Shown: positions 48,703 to 57,442 of the stretch, piece by piece
How positions within the stretch are numbered: the first letter of the stretch is position 1
How the letters are laid out: the number at the start of each line of letters is the position of its first letter
Source of the DNA: Winogradskya consettensis
GTDB taxonomy: Bacteria; Actinomycetota; Actinomycetes; Mycobacteriales; Micromonosporaceae
DNA: 64,000 bases
Assembly: GCF_018332715.1 (NCBI RefSeq)
Contig: NZ_BOQP01000034.1
Coordinates: 1 to 64,000, forward strand
Direction: 5' to 3'
Notes under the pieces: model-generated
What the model was told of the DNA's origin: nothing
The model's database searches: none
The model's input: only the letters and a program-made list of their open reading frames with translations
Translations under genes and position numbers: made by a program

Positions 48703-49875
48703 ATGATCAAAGTGCTCGTCGTCGACGACTCCGTGGTGGTACGCAGGCTCATCGTCGACTCGCTCGGCGGCGCCCCGGACATCGAGGTGGTCGGCACCGC
48801 CGCCAACGGGCTGCTGGCCCAGGCGAAGATCGACTCGTTGAAGCCCGACGTCGTCACGATGGACATCGAGATGCCGCAGATGAACGGCATCGAGGCTGTC
48901 CGGGAGTTGCGCAAGCGGCACCCACGACTACCGGTGATCATGTTCAGCACGCTCTCGGCCGCCGGGGCGAGCGCGACGCTGGAGGCGCTCTCCGCAGGCG
49001 CGACGGACTACGTGACCAAACCGAGCAACGTCGGTTCCGTCGCGCAGTCCATCGCCGCTGTGCGGGAGCAGCTCATACCGAAGATCCACGCACTCGCCGG
49101 CCGCCGCACCGTGGCACCGAGCCGGCCGGGTCTCGGCAACGCGCCGTCCCGGCCCGGAGCGCCACCTCCCATGCCCGGGCGACTCGGTCTTCCGCCCCGC
49201 CCCGGCTCGCAGCCCCCGGCGCGTCCTGCCGGCGCACCGGCGGTTCCGGTCCGGCGCGGACCGGCCGGCCGGGTGGACATCCTGGCGATCGGCTCGTCGA
49301 CCGGCGGTCCGGACGCCCTGACCAAGGTGCTCCAGTCGCTGCCCAGCGACCTGCCCGTACCGATCGTGGTGACCCAGCACATGCCGCCGGTCTTCACCCG
49401 GATGTTCGCCGAGCGGCTGGACCGCAGCACCCCGCTGCACGTCGTCGAGGCTGTGGACGGCATGGAGCTGGCGCCCGGCACTGTCTATATCGCTCCCGGC
49501 GACAAGCACCTCGTGCTGCATCGCCGGGGCACCGCGACGCTGACCCAGCTCAGCGGCGCGCCGCCGGAGAACTCGTGCCGTCCGGCGGTCGACGTGATGT
49601 TCCGCTCGGTGTCGGCGCTCTTCGGGGCGTCCGTCTTCGCGACGGTGCTGACCGGCATGGGATACGACGGACGGAGTGGTGCGAAGGTGCTGCGTGACGC
49701 AGGCGCCGAAGTCCTGGCGCAGGACGAAGCGAGCTCGGTGGTCTGGGGGATGCCCGGGGCCGTCGTGGGCGCGGGCCTCGCCGACGAAGTGCTGCCCCTG
49801 GACCGGATCGCGGCCGCGCTGATCCAACGGGTCCAGGCCGGCCGCGCACCACGAGCTACGGCGGTGACCCGATGA
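48703..49875 (+). CDS. cheB: chemotaxis methylesterase CheB
   Basis: 390 residues. Receiver with VDDSVVVRRLI and phospho-Asp in VVTMDIEMPQMNG. A long Pro/Gly/Arg-rich linker (about 137-185). Methylesterase domain with Ser in AIGSSTGGPDAL, His in VTQHMPPVFTRMF and Asp in TGMGYDGRSGAKVL. It removes methyl groups (or deamidates) receptors when phosphorylated by CheA. Stop overlaps cheR (ATGA). Confidence 0.96.
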   Translation: MIKVLVVDDSVVVRRLIVDSLGGAPDIEVVGTAANGLLAQAKIDSLKPDVVTMDIEMPQMNGIEAVRELRKRHPRLPVIMFSTLSAAGASATLEALSAGATDYVTKPSNVGSVAQSIAAVREQLIPKIHALAGRRTVAPSRPGLGNAPSRPGAPPPMPGRLGLPPRPGSQPPARPAGAPAVPVRRGPAGRVDILAIGSSTGGPDALTKVLQSLPSDLPVPIVVTQHMPPVFTRMFAERLDRSTPLHVVEAVDGMELAPGTVYIAPGDKHLVLHRRGTATLTQLSGAPPENSCRPAVDVMFRSVSALFGASVFATVLTGMGYDGRSGAKVLRDAGAEVLAQDEASSVVWGMPGAVVGAGLADEVLPLDRIAAALIQRVQAGRAPRATAVTR

Positions 49876-50717
49876 CCCTTTCGCAGTCCGACTTCGAATT
49901 CGTGTCGGCGATGGTCCGGCGTGAAGCGGCGATCGTACTCGCGCCCGGCAAGGAATACCTGGTCGAAGCGCGGCTGATCCCGGTCGCACGGCAGGTCGGC
50001 GCCGCCAGCGTCGCCGAGTTCCTGGCCAATCTGCAGCGCAAGCCGAACCCGGCCGACCAGCGCCGGATCATCGACGCGCTGACCACGAACGAGACCTCGT
50101 GGTTCCGCGACCGGGAGCCGTTCACCGCGCTCACCGACGTGGTGCTGCCCGACCTGGTCAAGAGCCGGGCCACCACCCGCAAACTGCGGCTCTGGTCCGC
50201 GGCGAGCTCCAGCGGGCAGGAGGCGTACAGCCTGGCCATCACGTTGCAGGAACAGCTGCCGGCCGGGTGGCAGTACGAGATCATGGGCAGTGACATCTCC
50301 ACCGAGATGGTCAAGCGGGCCGAAGCGGCCGAGTACAGCCAGGTGGAGGTCAACCGCGGCCTGCCCGCGAGCCAGCTGGTGCAGTACTTCGAGCGCGCCG
50401 GCGCCCATTGGCGGATCGCGCAGCACCTGCGGCGCAACGTCTCGTTCAAGCACATGAACCTGACCACGCCGCTACCGGCCATGGCGCCGTTCGACGTGAT
50501 CTTTCTGCGAAACGTACTCATCTACTTCGACGTCGCGACGAAGAAGTCGGTGCTGCGTAACGTCGCCCGGTTACTTCGACCGGACGGCTGGCTTTTCCTC
50601 GGTGCGGCCGAGACGACGATCGGGATCGATGACAACTACGAACGGGTGGCAGCCGGCCGGACCTCTGCCTACCGAGTTCGAAGCGCGGTACCAGCCGGTG
50701 CCGTTAGGAAGGGGTGA
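49872..50717 (+). CDS. cheR: chemotaxis receptor methyltransferase CheR
   Basis: 281 residues. N-terminal helical domain with the FVSAMVRREAAIVLAPGKEY-like start, then NETSWFRDREPF, SAM site LWSAASSSGQEAYSLA, MGSDISTEMVKRA, DVIFLRNVLIYFD, and GWLFLGAAETTIG. Methylates receptor glutamates with SAM. There is no C-terminal receptor-binding or TPR extension. Lies between cheB and cheY. Confidence 0.96.
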   Translation: MTLSQSDFEFVSAMVRREAAIVLAPGKEYLVEARLIPVARQVGAASVAEFLANLQRKPNPADQRRIIDALTTNETSWFRDREPFTALTDVVLPDLVKSRATTRKLRLWSAASSSGQEAYSLAITLQEQLPAGWQYEIMGSDISTEMVKRAEAAEYSQVEVNRGLPASQLVQYFERAGAHWRIAQHLRRNVSFKHMNLTTPLPAMAPFDVIFLRNVLIYFDVATKKSVLRNVARLLRPDGWLFLGAAETTIGIDDNYERVAAGRTSAYRVRSAVPAGAVRKG

Positions 50718-50723
50718 GCTGCG

Positions 50724-51110
50724 GTGCGCGCCATGGTGATCGACGATTCGCGGGCGATGCGGATGATTCTGAAGCGCATCGTCGCCAAACTGAACTTCGA
50801 GGCGGTGGAGGCAGGGGACGGCCAGGAGGCCCTCGACCTGCTCGCCACGATGACCGAGGTGCCGGAACTGGCCCTCATCGACTGGAACATGCCCAACATG
50901 AACGGGCTCGAGTTCGTGACCAAGGTCCGCTCGGAGCCGCGGCTCCGGGAGATGACCCTGGTCATGGTGACCACCGAGAGTGAACAGAGCCAGATCGTCC
51001 GGGCGCTCGCCGCGGGCGCCCACGAATACGTGATCAAGCCCTTCACCGAAGGGGCGATGATCGAGAAGCTGGCCCTGTTGGGCCTGGTACCGACCGGAGC
51101 GAACTCATGA
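50724..51110 (+). CDS. cheY: chemotaxis response regulator CheY (first copy)
   Basis: 128 residues from GTG 50724. Stand-alone receiver: MVIDDSRAMRMILKRIV, phospho-Asp in LALIDWNMPNMNGLEF, Thr in VMVTTESEQSQIV, Lys in EYVIKPFTEGAM. It would bind the FliM/FliN switch when phosphorylated. The stop overlaps the cheX ATG. Confidence 0.93.
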   Translation: MRAMVIDDSRAMRMILKRIVAKLNFEAVEAGDGQEALDLLATMTEVPELALIDWNMPNMNGLEFVTKVRSEPRLREMTLVMVTTESEQSQIVRALAAGAHEYVIKPFTEGAMIEKLALLGLVPTGANS

Positions 51111-51586
51111 GCGTCGAAACCGTGGTGACCCAGGACGACCTTGCCGAGATGGTGGAACAGGTCTGGGCGTCCTACCTGGACCCCGAGGGGGTCAGCCCGC
51201 TGATCCCCACCGGGGACGACAAGCAGGCCACGGAGGTGCACTCCACCGTCTCGATCACCGGGACCTGGCACGGTCACCTCGTGTACGCGTCGTCCATGCT
51301 GGCCGCCCGCAGGGCCGCCGCCGCCTTCCTGGCGATGGACGCCGACGAGGTCGGCGCCGAGGACATCTCCGACGTACTCGGCGAGCTGGCCAACATCGTC
51401 GGCGGCAACGTCAAGGCGATGCTGCCGGCCGGTTGCTTCCTGTCGCTGCCGACCGTGGTCCTGGCTCCCGAGACCGCGTCGTACTACCCGGCCGCCGAGC
51501 GGATCAGCGGCCTGTGGGGTCAGTGGGAGGGCGAGAGCATTTCTATTTCGATGTGGCAGAGCGTCAAGCATGGGGAGGCGGCATGA
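51107..51586 (+). CDS. cheX: CheX-like CheY-P phosphatase
   Basis: 159 residues. CheC/CheX/FliY fold with the catalytic E-x2-N motif in LGELANIVGGNVKAMLP (about residues 90-106) and the companion strand WEGESISISMW. CheX dephosphorylates CheY-P. The position between two cheY genes supports this. The stop overlaps the second cheY ATG. Confidence 0.85.
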   Translation: MSVETVVTQDDLAEMVEQVWASYLDPEGVSPLIPTGDDKQATEVHSTVSITGTWHGHLVYASSMLAARRAAAAFLAMDADEVGAEDISDVLGELANIVGGNVKAMLPAGCFLSLPTVVLAPETASYYPAAERISGLWGQWEGESISISMWQSVKHGEAA

Positions 51587-51945
51587 AAATCCTGATCGCG
51601 GATGACAGCCGGGTCATGCGTCAGATCGTGACCCGGACGCTACGCCAGGCCGGATTCGACGGCCACGACCTGGTCGAGGCCGCCGACGGCCAGGAAGCCC
51701 ATGACAAGGCCCAGGCGGAGAAGCCCGACCTGGTCATCTCGGACTGGAACATGCCCGAGATGACCGGCATCGAGGTCCTGCGCAAGCTCCGCGCCGCGGG
51801 CAACGACGTCAAATTCGGCTTCGTCACCTCCGAGTGCACGGAGGAGATGAAGAGCGCCGCGGAGAGCGCGGGCTCGGCCTTCTTCATCGTCAAGCCGTTC
51901 ACAGCAGAGCAATTCGACGAGGTCTTCTCTCCTATTTTGGGATGA
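51583..51945 (+). CDS. cheY: chemotaxis response regulator CheY (second copy)
   Basis: 120 residues from ATG 51583. Receiver with MKILIADDSRVMRQIVTRTL, phospho-Asp in LVISDWNMPEMTGIEV, Thr/Ser in GFVTSECTEEMK, Lys in FFIVKPFTAEQ. About 40% like the first copy by eye. One may drive the motor while the other acts as phosphate sink or as partner of CheX. Coupled to cheX. Confidence 0.93.
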   Translation: MKILIADDSRVMRQIVTRTLRQAGFDGHDLVEAADGQEAHDKAQAEKPDLVISDWNMPEMTGIEVLRKLRAAGNDVKFGFVTSECTEEMKSAAESAGSAFFIVKPFTAEQFDEVFSPILG

Positions 51946-51952
51946 TATAGCT

Positions 51953-52438
51953 ATGTCTGACACCTCGGTTATCCCCGTCGCCCTGACCGTCAAGAACCTC
52001 TTCGAGGACCTCCTCGGCAGGGACGTCACCGTCGCCTCCGGCGACCCCATGACCGCGACCGACCTGCCGACGGGCGTGTTCGCCATCTACACGGACACCT
52101 CCCAGCAGCTCTACGCGGTGCTGGGCATGCAACTCTCCCTGGCGGCGAACGCCGGAGCGGCCCTCGGCCTGCTCCCCGCCGGCGCCGCCGAGGACGCCAT
52201 CGACGAGAAGAAGCTCTTCCCGAACCTCGCCGAGAACGTCTTCGAACTCTGCAACGTCCTGACCAGCCTGCTCAACCGCCAGGGTGCCCCGCACATCAAG
52301 CTCTACCAGGTGATCACCCCGGGCATGGACCTGCCCAACGACGCGCGGGCGCACCTGCTCGCCCTGGGCAAACGGCTCGACCTCACCATCGAGGTCGCCC
52401 GCTACGGCAAGGGAAAATTCTCGCTGTCACTGGCCTGA
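51953..52438 (+). CDS. CheX-like protein without catalytic motif
   Basis: 161 residues. The overall pattern resembles CheX/CheC: VTVASGDPMTATDLPTGVFA, LSLAANAGAALGLLPAG, then FPNLAENVFELCNVLTSLLN where the E-x2-N helix should be (here E-N-V-F-E-L-C-N), and a C-terminal KFSLSLA strand. I take it as a distant, probably non-catalytic CheX relative or an unrelated actinobacterial che-operon protein. Last gene of the operon, 7 bp after cheY, with a strong hairpin behind it. Confidence 0.6.
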   Translation: MSDTSVIPVALTVKNLFEDLLGRDVTVASGDPMTATDLPTGVFAIYTDTSQQLYAVLGMQLSLAANAGAALGLLPAGAAEDAIDEKKLFPNLAENVFELCNVLTSLLNRQGAPHIKLYQVITPGMDLPNDARAHLLALGKRLDLTIEVARYGKGKFSLSLA

Positions 52439-52460
52439 CCGCGACACCCACTCGCAGAAC

Positions 52461-52491
52461 GGGCCAGGGCCGAGCAACACGGCCCTGGCCC
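52461..52491 (+). terminator. terminator hairpin of the che operon
   Basis: Perfect 12-bp stem GGGCCAGGGCCG / CGGCCCTGGCCC with a 7-base loop, 22 bp after the last che gene. It is followed by TTCC only. Confidence 0.78.
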
Positions 52492-52645
52492 TTCCGCATG
52501 TGTGACGACCATCGCTGTCCGGTATCTGGCAGCGCCTGGAGGGCGTGTGCAGCTACGGCATCGCTAACGTGGTCGAATGCACTTGACTAGTGACAACCCT
52601 CTGCGATGCATCGGCGCACGATGCGACAGTCCAGGGAAAGAAAGT

Positions 52646-52674
52646 GGGGAGCGGCCTCAAAGAGGCGGCTCCCC
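52646..52674. other. second hairpin before the HEPN-like gene
   Basis: A 13-bp stem with one mismatch (GGGGAGCGGCCTC / GAGGCGGCTCCCC) and an AAA loop, ending 47 bp before the -10-like TAGCAT (52713-52718). It may be a remnant terminator or the edge of an inserted segment. The 283-bp gap from 52439 to 52721 holds only this, the che terminator and AT-richer filler. Confidence 0.5.
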
Positions 52675-52730
52675 AGCTTTAGTCGTCGAGCTTCCAGCTC
52701 TGCCACCCACCCTAGCATCGGGTGACTGAC

Positions 52731-54338
52731 ATGCCCAGCAACTTGGATGCGCCGCTGGGCTCCCCCTACGGTGCTCATGTCACGGCCAGGCTTCTCGACT
52801 TCTTCGCGGATACGACGCCGTGGCCGCGTCGATTGTGGGACGTCAGCAGCGTCCTCGCGCTGGAGGAAGCGTGGGAAGCCGGTGACTGGCAACGTCAGCA
52901 GGTTCTCTCCGCGGGTGCCGTGTCGTGGTATCTCCACACTCTCGAGCGAATACTCGGCCCTGACCGCGGGCTTGGTGACGGCATGGTCCGTAAAGAGTTG
53001 ACCCAGTTGCTGCGTTCCGGTTTGGCCCCTGACAGCCAGCAGCGGCGGCGTCTGCGTCAGCTCATGCCGCTGGTTACGGATGGTTACCTGGCGCGGTGGA
53101 TGGCAGCGGTGGAGGTCGTTGCTCCGCCATCACCTGAGCGGCTCGCGCGGGCCGTGGCGACCCACCTGCTGGATCGCGGCTGGAGTTCGGGCCGGCTGCA
53201 CCGATGGGTGCGCGATGCCCTGTTGCTTCCGGGTGTCAGCCTTCGGGATCTCCTTCAGGAAGCCGCCGACTTCGCCGCGCTCGACGACAGCGAATTCGAG
53301 GTGCTGGTGCCATTCGTGTCTCTGCCCGATCATCAAGATCTGGCGGAATGGCTACCGGAGTGGCGCCCGGCGCCCGTGGTGGCAGCCTGGTTCGAAGGCC
53401 AGGGAGTGGCAAGCCGCCCGCGGCACAATGGGGCTTTTCTCTATCGGATTCAGGCCAAGGACGCGGTGGCGGCTGCGCGCAAGGCTGGGGCGCTGGTGTT
53501 GAGGCTGGAAGCGCGGAGCTCTTTCGCGCGTACCGGCAGGGACCGGCTACAGCCTGTCGGGCGGGTGTGGGTCGGGAATTATCCCGAGCCGTTGCCTGTG
53601 CAGTTTCCAGCCCGTGGCGCGGACGTTCTGGCTCTTCAGCGGGAGCGGACGATGTATTCGGTCACCGGCTCCGATCGTCTGGACGACGCGTTGGAGTTGG
53701 CGGCGCCTGTCAATGGCGGCCCACCCGCGTCGGCGGTGTCGGGGGCATGGGCGGCGATCGAGTCGTTGATGTACCACCCCGGGGACAAGAGCGACCCGAG
53801 TGCCGGTCGTGCGGTGGCGGCCGACCGCATGGCCTCTCTGGTGGCCTGCTCCTGGCCGCGAGCTGAACTCACTGCTTTGTCCTACCGCCACAAGCCGCCG
53901 GAGCCCGACGAATTGAGCCTCGCTCTTGCGAACGCACAGAGCAACGCTGAGCGCTGCGACGTGCTGGTCGGGGTGCTCAGCACGCCCGGCCAGCCGGCGC
54001 TGACGAGAGCGAGTGACGTTGCGGCCCGTCAGCGGATGGCGAATTTGCTGATGAGCCCGCACCGGGAGCTCGCTGACGTGCAGCTCGTGTACTCAGGCGT
54101 GTTGCGGCGGTTGTACAGGCAGCGCAACATCGTTGCTCACGGCGGCACCACTGCGGCGGTTGCTCTTGAGGCTGCGCTTCGAACGGCTGCGCCGCTGGTC
54201 GGCGCGGGCCTCGACCGTCTCGTGCATGCCTCGCTGACGCAGGGCCTCGAACCGCTGGAACTGGCCGCGCGGGCGGAGAATTCGCTTGCCCTGGTGGGCG
54301 ACCCGCTCGGTCGAGGCGTGACCAGGCTGCTGGATTGA
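52731..54338 (+). CDS. large protein with C-terminal HEPN-like domain
   Basis: 535 residues from ATG 52731 (GTG 52722 is 4 nt after a TAGCAT -10-like element). The first 250 residues match nothing I know; they include DFFADTTPWPRRLWD and several WLPEW-type Trp motifs. The C-terminal third has AWAAIESLMYHPGDKS, DRMASLVACSWPR and LRRLYRQRNIVAHGG, where R-N-x3-H (about 465-470) is the RNase motif of HEPN domains of the Apea type. Such proteins often act in phage defence or RNA decay. Standing alone between two conserved motility operons, with looser codon bias, it looks acquired. Confidence 0.6.
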   Translation: MPSNLDAPLGSPYGAHVTARLLDFFADTTPWPRRLWDVSSVLALEEAWEAGDWQRQQVLSAGAVSWYLHTLERILGPDRGLGDGMVRKELTQLLRSGLAPDSQQRRRLRQLMPLVTDGYLARWMAAVEVVAPPSPERLARAVATHLLDRGWSSGRLHRWVRDALLLPGVSLRDLLQEAADFAALDDSEFEVLVPFVSLPDHQDLAEWLPEWRPAPVVAAWFEGQGVASRPRHNGAFLYRIQAKDAVAAARKAGALVLRLEARSSFARTGRDRLQPVGRVWVGNYPEPLPVQFPARGADVLALQRERTMYSVTGSDRLDDALELAAPVNGGPPASAVSGAWAAIESLMYHPGDKSDPSAGRAVAADRMASLVACSWPRAELTALSYRHKPPEPDELSLALANAQSNAERCDVLVGVLSTPGQPALTRASDVAARQRMANLLMSPHRELADVQLVYSGVLRRLYRQRNIVAHGGTTAAVALEAALRTAAPLVGAGLDRLVHASLTQGLEPLELAARAENSLALVGDPLGRGVTRLLD

Positions 54339-54362
54339 GGGGACCGAGAAGGTCGGCACGGG

Positions 54363-55424
54363 TCAGGGTTGGGTGGCGTCCATGCGGCGGTGGGCGCCCC
54401 CCTGTTCCGGGGGTGTGGTGAGGGCGGCTGTGGGGAGGTGGGCGAGGTTCTGGTCGCGGCGGAGGCGGGTGGCGGCCCGGCTGAGGGTCTGGCGGGCGGG
54501 GTCGAGGCGTTGGGGGGCTGCTGACCAGCCGTAGCGGAGCAGGTCGGCGGTTGGGGGGCGGGTGGTGGTGGAGAGTTCGTAGCCGTTGGCTTCGAGGCGG
54601 CTGCCGAGGGCTGCTTCGCAGAGGGCGATCTCTTCGGCGGTCAGCCGGGACTGCCAGCTGCGTACGCGTTGCGTGGTGACGGGTGTGTGCGTACGCGCGT
54701 GCCAGGTTTTGAAGGTCGGGACCGCGACCTGCGCGACGGCTGAGGGTTGGGCCATGGCCGGGTGGTAGTCCTCGCCGAGGTATTCGCAGAGTTCGGTGAG
54801 GCGGCCGTGCGGGTCGGCGACCAGGTCCTCGTAGCGTAGTTCGAACCACTGGGACGAGTTCAGTCTGCGGGCTGCGCGGCGGGCGTCGTCGACGGCGCGG
54901 GACCAGGCGGCGACCGTGGCGTAGATGTCCTTGCGGTGCCAGGACATTTCCTTCAGAGAGGCTACGCAGTCGCGGCCGTCGCGGACGATGTTGACGAACT
55001 GGGCGTCCGGGAAGAGGCGCAGCATGATGTCGATGTTGTGGAGGTACGCCGGCCGCTTGTCGCCCCAGCGCGGTTTGCCGAAGCGGGCCGCGTACTGCTG
55101 GAAGATCGTGCCGAGGGCGGAGCCGAGGGTGGCCTGTGCGGCGGTGATGCGCTCGACGGTGTCCTCGGGGTCGAGGCCCAGGTCGCAGAAGCGGGTTTCG
55201 CGCCGGTCGACGATGCTCCGGGCGAGGGCTCGCCGGTTCTCCGGCCGGCGCAGGTCGCCGTGTTCGCGGCGGTCCCGGTAGGCCGCCAGGACGAAGCGGG
55301 TTTCCGGCGGGATCGCGATCCGGGGGTGGGCATGCAGCATGAGCTGCAGCATCGTGGTGCCCGAGCGTGGGCAGCCGACGACGATGATCGGTCGGTCTGG
55401 GCAGTCGCTCACCGGACTTACCAT
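54363..55424 (-). CDS. sulfotransferase family protein
   Basis: 353 residues (start ATG 55424 or GTG 55412). PAPS-binding 5' loop IIVVGCPRSGTTMLQLMLHA, 3' region FVNIVRDGRDCVASLKEMSW, and WFELRYEDLVADPHGRLTEL, followed by the usual C-terminal LGEDYHPAM. A roughly 60-residue Arg-rich tail follows. It moves sulfate from PAPS to an unknown acceptor, possibly a cell-surface or exported glycan. Near the flagellar operon but on its own transcript. Confidence 0.88.
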   Translation of the reverse strand: MVSPVSDCPDRPIIVVGCPRSGTTMLQLMLHAHPRIAIPPETRFVLAAYRDRREHGDLRRPENRRALARSIVDRRETRFCDLGLDPEDTVERITAAQATLGSALGTIFQQYAARFGKPRWGDKRPAYLHNIDIMLRLFPDAQFVNIVRDGRDCVASLKEMSWHRKDIYATVAAWSRAVDDARRAARRLNSSQWFELRYEDLVADPHGRLTELCEYLGEDYHPAMAQPSAVAQVAVPTFKTWHARTHTPVTTQRVRSWQSRLTAEEIALCEAALGSRLEANGYELSTTTRPPTADLLRYGWSAAPQRLDPARQTLSRAATRLRRDQNLAHLPTAALTTPPEQGGAHRRMDATQP

Positions 55425-55474
55425 ATTGCCCGAAATGCCGATTGTTAACTAATTGTCAACGCGTGTCGCAAAGG

Positions 55475-55711
55475 TTAGCTTTCCGAAGCGGAAGAGGGAC
55501 CGGGTGTCGGCGTCACCCGGGTCCCCGGCTCCTCCGTCCTGCCGTACCCCGCGGTGACAAAACGCAGGCCGGCCAGCAGTATCGCGGCGATCGGCACGGC
55601 GATGAGGAAGCGCAGCAGCACCTCGCCGATGTCGACCTCGTTGAGCACGTAGCGATACAGCGCCGGCGCGCTGATCAACAGCGCGAACGCCAGGACGGAG
55701 GGCCGGATCAC
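55475..55711 (-). CDS. small two-helix membrane protein downstream of flhF
   Basis: 78 residues from GTG 55711, 3 nt after the flhF stop. Two hydrophobic helices (VLAFALLISAPALY and FLIAVPIAAILLAGLRFV) and a Pro/Ser/Thr-rich tail. Last gene of the visible flagellar operon. I know no family; it may be a flagellar accessory protein by position. Confidence 0.7.
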   Translation of the reverse strand: MIRPSVLAFALLISAPALYRYVLNEVDIGEVLLRFLIAVPIAAILLAGLRFVTAGYGRTEEPGTRVTPTPGPSSASES

Positions 55712-55714
55712 GGG

Positions 55715-57442
55715 TCAGCCCCGGCGGGCCGGCCGGCGGGGCAGCGCAGCCATCGGCACCACGTCCGCCGCGATCCGGGCGCAGAGCATCGCAGCCCAGG
55801 AGTGCGGGGTGGCGGGCTTGCCGTCCAGCGAGACGATCGGCAGGTCCAGGCCGAGCACGGTGGCCGGGTCCGAGGTGATGTCCACCCCATGGACGACCAG
55901 CGCCTCGACGTCGCCGAGAGCGCGCAGATGCCGTGCGGTGTCCGCGGTCTTGCGCGTGGCGTCGACCACCGCCCACACCGCGGTCGCCCCGATCGCCGCG
56001 CACATGTCGGTGACCCAGATCGGATCGGTACGCCCCACGGTCGCGTCCACCACGACGATCCACGCGTGATCGGCGCTCTGCAGCTTCTCCGCCTTGGTCC
56101 TGGCGGTTTCCGGGTCGCCCAGGATCCGCGAGGAGTGCATGCCCGTACCCGCCGCTGTCGGTCCGCCCATGAGCAGGTGTGCCTGGTCGATCCCGGACTG
56201 CTCGCACAGCCGCTTGCCGATCGGCACGGCATGGTCGAAGTCGCCGGCCAGCACCAGGATCTCGCCCGGAGCGTCCGGGACACCCGGTGCCATCGGGCGG
56301 GAGGCGAGGACGCTCAGGACGCCGGCGTACGTGTCGCCGCCGACGATCTGGGCCGCCATCTCCTCGGGCATGCCGACCTTGATCAGGTTCTGCTGCACCG
56401 TGTCGTAGTGCTGGTGCCGGATCGTGGCGGGCGGCTGCGCCATCGGGCTCGTGATGTGCGTCGCCGGGATCGCCGACACCGGGCGGTCCAGGCCGAGCCC
56501 GCCGAGCTGCTCGACCAGGCTGGTCGCGGCCGGTGAGGTCGGGGCCAGCCCGTACGCCTCGGCGGGCGTGCGGGGCGGTGCCGGGCTCTGTGCCGCTCGC
56601 ATCGCGGCCGGGGTCGGTGGCACCTGCGGGCTGTCGTTCACCCCGAGACCGCCCATCAGCTCCGCCAGGGACGGGACGGGAGGCAGGGGGCGTACGCCGC
56701 CCGCGGACCCGCCGTTGACCGGTGACCCGGTGGCCTGCGCCGGCCGGAAGGGCCGCACGGTCGGGCTTTCCGGCCGTTCTGGTTCGGCGGCCGCGGCGGG
56801 CGGCAGTGGTGGTGCCGTGGCGCGCGGAGCCGGCCTGTTGTACGCCTCAGCCCGGTCCAGGTTCGCCATCAGCTCGGCAAACGCCGTCTGCGGATCGCTC
56901 AGGCCACGAGAAGCCACCGGCCCGTCGCCGCTGAACGGGCCCCCGAGCCCAGAACCGCCGCCAAGCCCGAGACCGCTCCCAAGACCGGGCCCGCCAAGAC
57001 TGGGCCCGCCTAGATTGGGCCCGCCTAGATTGGGCCCGCCTAGATTGGGCCCGCCTAGATTGGGCCCGCCAAGACTGGGCCCGCGCCCGGTCATGGCGGC
57101 GACGGTGTCGTCCATCCCCGCGCCCCGGCTCACGGCCCGGTCGATGCCGGCCGGCCCGTCGTCGTGCGCGATCCGGTCCCGGGACTCGGCCCGGGCCAGC
57201 AACTGCTCCAGCGTCTGCGGGCCGTCGTCGGCCGGAGCCGGGCGGCGTGGAGTGGCGGCGTGTTCGTCGGGGTCGGGAACCTCGACGGACAGCTCGTAGT
57301 GTTGCTTGGCGAAGAACCCGCCGAAGCCCCCGGACCGGACCTTGTCCGCCGAGATGATCCGTACCGAGGAGCCGTATTCGTCGCGCACCTGCGCGAGCAA
57401 CGGCTCGATGGCCGGCCCCTCAAGCAGCACCCGCGTAGGCAC
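55715..57442 (-). CDS. flhF: FlhF-like protein with degenerate GTPase domain
   Basis: 575 residues from GTG 57442, which overlaps the flhA stop by 23 bp. The N-terminus is FlhF-like: VLLEGPAIEPLLAQVRDEYG, RSGGFGGFFAKQHYELSVEV. Then a long Pro/Gly/Ala-rich linker with GGPNL pentapeptides (about 120-152). The C-terminal NG part keeps the order of an SRP GTPase but not its motifs: the P-loop position reads LVLAGDFDHAVPIGKRL (about 393-410) with no GxxGxGKT, G3 is VVDATVGR, and G4 is LVVHGVD. FlhF normally sets flagellar number and place; here GTP binding is doubtful. Confidence 0.8.
   Translation of the reverse strand: MPTRVLLEGPAIEPLLAQVRDEYGSSVRIISADKVRSGGFGGFFAKQHYELSVEVPDPDEHAATPRRPAPADDGPQTLEQLLARAESRDRIAHDDGPAGIDRAVSRGAGMDDTVAAMTGRGPSLGGPNLGGPNLGGPNLGGPNLGGPSLGGPGLGSGLGLGGGSGLGGPFSGDGPVASRGLSDPQTAFAELMANLDRAEAYNRPAPRATAPPLPPAAAAEPERPESPTVRPFRPAQATGSPVNGGSAGGVRPLPPVPSLAELMGGLGVNDSPQVPPTPAAMRAAQSPAPPRTPAEAYGLAPTSPAATSLVEQLGGLGLDRPVSAIPATHITSPMAQPPATIRHQHYDTVQQNLIKVGMPEEMAAQIVGGDTYAGVLSVLASRPMAPGVPDAPGEILVLAGDFDHAVPIGKRLCEQSGIDQAHLLMGGPTAAGTGMHSSRILGDPETARTKAEKLQSADHAWIVVVDATVGRTDPIWVTDMCAAIGATAVWAVVDATRKTADTARHLRALGDVEALVVHGVDITSDPATVLGLDLPIVSLDGKPATPHSWAAMLCARIAADVVPMAALPRRPARRG
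56987..57075 (-). repeat. 15-bp tandem repeat in flhF (GGPNL)
   Basis: Six units of TGGGCCCGCC plus TAGAT or AAGAC, four of them identical (57001-57060). They encode the pentapeptide GGPNL/GGPSL on the minus strand, in the linker of the FlhF-like protein. Confidence 0.92.
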
